Shown here one piece after another: positions 7,769 to 10,970 of a stretch of 10,970 nucleotides of DNA (its first letter is position 1; the number at the start of each line of letters is the position of its first letter). Under the pieces are notes generated by a model. It did not search any database. It was given only the letters and a program-made list of their open reading frames with translations, and was not told the origin of the DNA. Source of the DNA: JAGMDK01 sp023128695 (GTDB lineage: Bacteria; Planctomycetota; Phycisphaerae; UBA1845; Fen-1342); contig DAOVQG010000154.1 of assembly GCA_030628805.1 (NCBI GenBank), positions 1 to 10,970 of the forward strand. The letters run 5' to 3'. Position numbers and translations under genes: made by a program.

Positions 7769-8862
7769 GACATGCGCCAAGTTATCTCGACTGGTCGCCG
7801 CAGGTCCTTCTGATAGCCCTGGCCTGCCTTTTCGCAGGAGCGAACGGCGCATTGGCCGACCTGAACGATGGCTTGGTAGGGTATTGGAGTTTGGACGAGG
7901 ACGGCGGCAGCACAGCCTACGACTACTCAGGACACGGGAATCATGGAATCATCGACGGTGCGATCTGGGCTGTTGGCATATCCGGTTCCGCTCTTGAGTT
8001 TGACGGGGTGGACGACCACGTTCAGGTTCCCAACAATCCCAGCTTGAATCCTGGGAGTGTGAGCGTAGCACTGTGGTTCAATGGACATGTCAAGTCAGAG
8101 ACGTATAGCTACGCATATCTGGTGTCCAAGTGGAAGTGGAACGGTGTACCGGACGGCAGCGGATACAGGATCAAGGTACACGACAGTGGCGTTGCGGTGT
8201 GGATGATAGGCTTGGGTGACGGGACGTGGTATGGCACGTACATGCCCTATCAGGAACACATCTGGCAGCATACCGTGGGAACATATGAGAGCTCCGCCGG
8301 GACGATGAAGGTCTATCTCGATGGGGAGCTTCAGGCTACACGGTGCATCCCCGTGACGCCGGTTCCATTTACTAGCACGGATTTGTTGATGGACTCGTTT
8401 CACGCATTCGACGGCATCATGGACGAAGTCCGCATCTACGACCGGGCCCTGAGCCCTGACGAGGTGCTTGATCTCTATTGGAGCGTGAACCCCGATCCGC
8501 AGGAGGACACGACGGAGGGCGATCAGAGCGATACTTCCGGTACCAGCGCGGACCCGGTCAACACAGCCACGGGGAGCTTCTTCCATCAGGAGACGGACCT
8601 GTCGATCCCGTCGCGCGGCTCTCCGCTGATCTTCACCCGTTACTACAATAGCAAGGCCGCCGCACCGGGGCGAAAGGCAGCCAAATCCAACCGGACGAGC
8701 GAGACGGGCAGCAAGACGGCCACACCCCAGCCGGCGAGCACGAAGCAGGGTAAGCCTTCCAGTGCTGACGCCAAGAAGCACGACGAGCCCCCGCCCGGCA
8801 AAGACCAAGGGCAGGCTGCCGGCTCGTCCCAGCCCCGACCCAAGACGGAGGACCGCAAATGA
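7765..8862 (+). CDS. secreted LamG-domain protein with DUF6531 N-half module, cassette 8
   Basis: 365 residues. The type-1 leader (MRHAPSYLDWSPQVLLIALA) is nearly that of the gene at 74. The LamG-like domain spans about 33-240: GLVGYWSLDEDGGSTAYDYS, FDGVDDHVQVPNNPSLNPG, IWQHTVGTYES, MKVYLDGELQ and MDEVRIYDRALSPDEV. The RHS-entry module is at 263-299 (GSPLIFTRYYN). The tail at 300-365 ends in the shortened form KTEDRK. It is the last free-standing cassette; its stop overlaps the start of the RHS-containing gene. GGAG at 7753-7756 precedes its start. By analogy with its paralogues it is an exported adaptor or lectin-like protein of unknown specificity. Confidence 0.95.
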   Translation: MRHAPSYLDWSPQVLLIALACLFAGANGALADLNDGLVGYWSLDEDGGSTAYDYSGHGNHGIIDGAIWAVGISGSALEFDGVDDHVQVPNNPSLNPGSVSVALWFNGHVKSETYSYAYLVSKWKWNGVPDGSGYRIKVHDSGVAVWMIGLGDGTWYGTYMPYQEHIWQHTVGTYESSAGTMKVYLDGELQATRCIPVTPVPFTSTDLLMDSFHAFDGIMDEVRIYDRALSPDEVLDLYWSVNPDPQEDTTEGDQSDTSGTSADPVNTATGSFFHQETDLSIPSRGSPLIFTRYYNSKAAAPGRKAAKSNRTSETGSKTATPQPASTKQGKPSSADAKKHDEPPPGKDQGQAAGSSQPRPKTEDRK

Positions 8863-10970
8863 GGAACGTCTTGCCTTACGGTAATCGGTCCCCACGGTTC
8901 CTTCTGTTGGCTCTGGCTTGCCTTCTCGCAGGAGCCAGCAGCGCCGCTGCGGACCTCAACGGTGGTCTCGTCGGCTACTGGAGCTTTGACGAAGGCGAAG
9001 GCGATACGGCGTACGACTACTCCGGAAACTGGAATGACGGAAGCGTAGATGGGGCTTCTTGGACTGGGGGGATATCTGATTCGGCCTTGTATTTCGATGG
9101 CGAGGATACCGTCGATGTGCCGGACGACGAGAGCCTTGATCTGACGAACACGATTACTGTCTGTGCTTGGGTCCAGATACCAGGGGAACTCTCGCATTAC
9201 GGTGATGTTGTAAACAAGGAACAGTACTCAACTGCGCAGGGGGGGACGCAACTTGGTTATTTACTTCGTATTCGCACCAATGAGACACCGCTGTTTGTGG
9301 TCGCGAATAAGACACAAGGCGTGGGAAGCGCGGGTGCTGCACTATCGTCTATAGTAATGCAGCCAGACGTCTTCTATCACATTGTAGGTACTTACGATGG
9401 GGAACGCGTCAGAGTGTACGTGAATACCGTGCTCGCGGGAGAGAATTTGTACAGTGGTGGGATCGGAACAAACAACAAGATCCTTACCTTTGGTGGTCTA
9501 CGCGGCGTACCTAATTTCACTGGGACGATCGACGAAATTCGCATTTACGACAGAGCATTGGGCCACGACGAGATACTCGACCTCTACTGGAGCACTAACC
9601 ACCCTGATCCGCCAGAAGACACGACTGACGGCGACCAAGTGGAGATCTCAGGCACAAGCAACGACCCCGTCAACACGGCCACAGGGAGCTTCTTTCATCA
9701 GGAGACGGACCTCTCAATCCCGTCACGCGGCTCACCTTTGACCTTCACCCGCTATTACAACAGCAAGGCTGCCGCACCGGGGCGCCGGACGGGCGCTTTC
9801 TGCGGCAGACAAATCTTGAGCAAGCTGGCATCGGCCAGAGAAGATACAAGTGGTTCCATTTCGGGATTTGAAACGATGGCCTTCGATGGGAAGGCCGGCA
9901 TAGAAGGAGGACAACAGATGATACTATCTGGCAAACGAAGAGGTTCTTTTGTGGCTGCTGCGGTTATGGCCGCGGTTGTGGGATTCACGGGCGCGGACGC
10001 TGTGCTCGCGGACCCAGGCGGCGGTCGAGGCGGCTATGACCGGGCGGCCAGCGACTGGCCCATGGGCCCCGGCTGGACGCATTCGTACTACATCTGGTTT
10101 GAGCCGGACGCCCCGGACGAGCAGGTGGCGGTGCACTGGGGCGATGGCCACGCCGACTATTGGATGGATGACGGCGAGGGCGGCTACGTCATGTCCGTGC
10201 CGGGGGTCTACGACAAAATCGTGGACAACGGCGACGATACGTGGACGCTGACCCGGACGAACGAGGACGTCTACGACTTCGACACCAACGGCCGGCTCAC
10301 GTCGATCACGGACAAGAACGCCAACGTGACAACGCTGGCGTACAACGATGCGAACGTGCCGCTGTACGTCACGGACGTGACAGACTCGGTCGGCCGCACA
10401 CTGGTGCTCGTTTACGTGGATGTGGGTGGTGACGAGTGGCGTCTGCAGAGCATCACCGACTGGACCGGCCGCGATGTGCAGTACAGCTACACCGACGGCA
10501 ACCTGACCCAGGTCACGGACGTGATGGAAGAGACCGTCGACTACACGTACGACACGAACGGCTACCTGGACACGATCACCGAGCAGCGTGGCGTCAGGGT
10601 CGTTGAGAACACCTATGACGCCGATGGCCGGGTCCTCGAACAGCTCGACGGCAACGATAACCCGACCACGTTCGTCTACCCCGACGGCCGCGGCGAGAAC
10701 GAAACGACGATGACCTTCCAGATCACCGTCCCAGGTGAGGGCGAACCTCACGCTCTTGAGGTCAAGCACCCGCACGAGGATCGGTACAAGCGCCAGCTTG
10801 CGGTCAAAGACGCGCTAGGCGAGACGGTCGAGTTCGGCTACGACGGCATGTTCAACCGCAACAAGATCACCGATCGCAACGGCAACCTGACGCAATTCGA
10901 ATACGACGAGCACGGCAACGTGCTCTCCGCCACGGAGGCCGACGATCCCGAAGACCCGGACGACGGGGGC
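8859..10970 (+). CDS. LamG cassette 9 in frame with an RHS/YD-repeat protein (3' end beyond the window)
   Basis: Open for 704 codons with no stop to the window edge. A type-1 leader (PYGNRSPRFLLLALACLLAGA) covers residues 1-32. A LamG-like domain follows at about 33-245 (GLVGYWSFDEGEGDTAYDYS, FDGEDTVDVP, VFYHIVGTYDG, VRVYVNTVL, IDEIRIYDR). The first part of the RHS-entry domain is at 269-305. Residues 306-353 have no counterpart in the other cassettes. A second signal-peptide-like segment covers 354-384. The second part of the entry domain runs from about 401 (PMGPGWTHSYY, VAVHWGDGHADYW, GVYDKIVDNGDDTWTLT), and YD repeats run from about 472 (YDFDTNGRLTSITDKNAN, YDADGRVLEQLDGNDN, FEYDEHGNVLSATEAD). 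YD/RHS repeats are known to build hollow beta-shells, often around a C-terminal toxin; that end is not visible. The product may be one fusion or two proteins, the second starting at 9918. Confidence 0.9.
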   Translation, partial: MRNVLPYGNRSPRFLLLALACLLAGASSAAADLNGGLVGYWSFDEGEGDTAYDYSGNWNDGSVDGASWTGGISDSALYFDGEDTVDVPDDESLDLTNTITVCAWVQIPGELSHYGDVVNKEQYSTAQGGTQLGYLLRIRTNETPLFVVANKTQGVGSAGAALSSIVMQPDVFYHIVGTYDGERVRVYVNTVLAGENLYSGGIGTNNKILTFGGLRGVPNFTGTIDEIRIYDRALGHDEILDLYWSTNHPDPPEDTTDGDQVEISGTSNDPVNTATGSFFHQETDLSIPSRGSPLTFTRYYNSKAAAPGRRTGAFCGRQILSKLASAREDTSGSISGFETMAFDGKAGIEGGQQMILSGKRRGSFVAAAVMAAVVGFTGADAVLADPGGGRGGYDRAASDWPMGPGWTHSYYIWFEPDAPDEQVAVHWGDGHADYWMDDGEGGYVMSVPGVYDKIVDNGDDTWTLTRTNEDVYDFDTNGRLTSITDKNANVTTLAYNDANVPLYVTDVTDSVGRTLVLVYVDVGGDEWRLQSITDWTGRDVQYSYTDGNLTQVTDVMEETVDYTYDTNGYLDTITEQRGVRVVENTYDADGRVLEQLDGNDNPTTFVYPDGRGENETTMTFQITVPGEGEPHALEVKHPHEDRYKRQLAVKDALGETVEFGYDGMFNRNKITDRNGNLTQFEYDEHGNVLSATEADDPEDPDDGG
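9239..9245 (+). repeat. G7 homopolymer inside cassette 9, upstream of the RHS part
   Basis: Seven consecutive G cover the end of Gln127 and Gly128-Gly129. A G6 run is also present at 9066-9071. Slippage here would disconnect the LamG part from the RHS part, whereas the start at 9918 would be unaffected in frame. Confidence 0.4.
9786..9917 (+). other. junction segment unrelated to the other cassettes
   Basis: Similarity with the other cassettes stops after GCACCGGGGCGC at 9774-9785, exactly where their conserved basic tail begins. The following 132 nt are open in the main frame (begins RTGAFCGRQI) but do not resemble the 66-residue tail. Another frame, 9782-9871, reads a short peptide ending QRRYKWFHFGI and then TGA, which may be the remnant of a different gene. 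The segment could be a former intergenic or recombination junction that is open by chance. Confidence 0.55.
9905..9920 (+). promoter_or_regulatory. strong internal Shine-Dalgarno and ATG for an RHS-core product
   Basis: AGGAGG at 9905-9910 lies 7 nt before an in-frame ATG at 9918-9920. The GGAG within it is 8 nt from the ATG, the same spacing as at every gene junction in the array. The ATG is codon 354 of the open frame, where cassettes of 355-380 codons normally end and the next gene begins. It is probably a real start that makes an RHS protein without the LamG part. Whether the upstream ORF also reads through is not settled by sequence. Confidence 0.7.
9918..10010 (+). other. internal signal-peptide-coding segment in front of the RHS core
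   Basis: Codons 354-384 read MILSGKRRGS, then a hydrophobic run FVAAAVMAAVVGF, then ADAVLA before DPGG. This has the n-, h- and c-regions of a Sec signal peptide, with a plausible VLA cleavage site at 10010/10011. Its position fits the start of a separate exported RHS protein. If translated within the longer fusion, it would be an internal membrane segment or cleavage point between the two parts of the RHS-entry domain. Confidence 0.7.

Larger units (their letters stand above)
61..8862 (+). promoter_or_regulatory. nine translational-coupling junctions (GGAG - 8 nt - ATGA)
   Basis: The overlaps are at 74-77, 1138-1141, 2223-2226, 3326-3329, 4429-4432, 5568-5571, 6668-6671, 7765-7768 and 8859-8862. 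GGAG begins 12 nt before each ATG (62, 1126, 2211, 3314, 4417, 5556, 6656, 7753, 8847). The Shine-Dalgarno and the A of the ATG are supplied by the upstream gene's final codons, which code K-E-x-S/G-K or variants. This argues for one polycistronic mRNA with termination-reinitiation. No promoter or terminator is visible in the window. Confidence 0.85.
854..9773 (+). repeat. nine near-identical 111-nt RHS-entry modules
   Basis: The copies are at 854-964, 1915-2025, 3015-3125, 4121-4231, 5260-5370, 6360-6470, 7457-7567, 8551-8661 and 9663-9773. Each codes 37 residues from DPVNTATGSFFHQETDLS to YNSKAA. This is recognisable as the beginning of DUF6531-type domains that precede RHS repeats (typical form DPVN.ATGN...ETDL..PGRGLPLEFTR.YNS). 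The stretch ACGGCCACGGGGAGCTTCTT is identical in seven copies and differs by one base in each of the last two (8551 and 9663). The similarity is higher than elsewhere in the genes and could support homologous recombination between any two cassettes, or into the last gene. Confidence 0.9.
1..9785 (+). repeat. tandem array of about 1.1-kb paralogous cassettes
   Basis: Start-to-start distances are 1064, 1085, 1103, 1103, 1139, 1100, 1097 and 1094 nt. Within a unit the leader, the GAC-GAA-GTC-CGC-ATC region at the end of LamG, the 111-nt entry module, the tail and the gene junction are similar at DNA level, while the centre of the exported domain is very different between units. Nine entry modules and ten tail or junction ends are visible, and the array extends beyond the left edge. 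Confidence 0.92.

Noticed and set aside
518..8895. Long antisense open frames in most cassettes (for example 518-1093, 1381-2175, 3743-4381, 8095-8895)
   Set aside because: They lie opposite the entry module and tail of the + strand genes, recur because those modules recur, have Arg/Leu/Gly-rich composition typical of G+C-rich shadows, and have no start signals of their own.
74..9773. Diversity-generating retroelement with variable repeats in the LamG domains
   Set aside because: The differences are spread over some 150 codons with length changes rather than concentrated at adenine positions of a short repeat. No reverse transcriptase or template repeat is in the window.
1..9785. CRISPR or other non-coding repeat array
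   Set aside because: The repeats are about 1.1 kb apart, lie inside open reading frames and keep the reading frame.
9786..9917. Insertion sequence at the cassette-RHS junction
   Set aside because: The segment is only 132 nt, without visible terminal inverted repeats or target duplication.
10011..10970. Type VI secretion RHS protein with PAAR domain
   Set aside because: No PAAR-like sequence or T6SS gene is visible. The upstream parts carry Sec signal peptides instead.
1..10970. tRNA, rRNA or intrinsic terminators
   Set aside because: All DNA in the window is inside overlapping coding frames, and I saw no G+C-rich hairpin followed by a T-run at any junction.

Overview
The whole window is one gene array read on the + strand with no intergenic DNA. 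Its G+C is moderately high by eye. The organism is probably an environmental bacterium of the Planctomycetota/Hydrogenedentota/Lentisphaerota kind. I infer this only from the style of the LamG domains (GLVGYWSFDEGSGDTAYDYS-like openings) and the YD/RHS protein, so confidence is low.

Layout: positions 1-77 are the last codons of a cassette gene that starts outside the window. Eight complete cassette genes of 355-380 codons follow (starts at 74, 1138, 2223, 3326, 4429, 5568, 6668, 7765). The ninth cassette starts at 8859 and stays open, in frame, to the end of the window, continuing into an RHS/YD-repeat protein. Every gene overlaps the next by ATGA. A GGAG, encoded by the last codons of the upstream gene, lies exactly 8 nt before each start. 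The array therefore looks translationally coupled.

Each cassette protein has four parts: a Sec signal peptide of one of two types; a divergent exported concanavalin A-like domain (LamG in all but the gene at 6668, which carries a different domain); a nearly invariant 37-residue module that is the first part of a DUF6531-type RHS entry domain; and a basic, low-complexity tail of about 66 residues. The module stops where DUF6531 normally continues into its GPLGxGWTH part. That second part occurs only once, in the last gene, followed by YD repeats. In the last gene the two parts are separated by about 95 codons. These contain an internal AGGAGG, an ATG at 9918 and a second signal peptide.

Main hypothesis: this is a split or modular RHS system. 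A series of different secreted lectin-like adaptors, each bearing the N-terminal half of the RHS entry domain, stands upstream of one common RHS shell gene. They may act in trans, by docking, or serve as recombination donors that change the N-terminal domain of the RHS protein. This would mirror the known orphan C-terminal tip cassettes of rhs loci. The organisation is read directly from the sequence; the function is inference.
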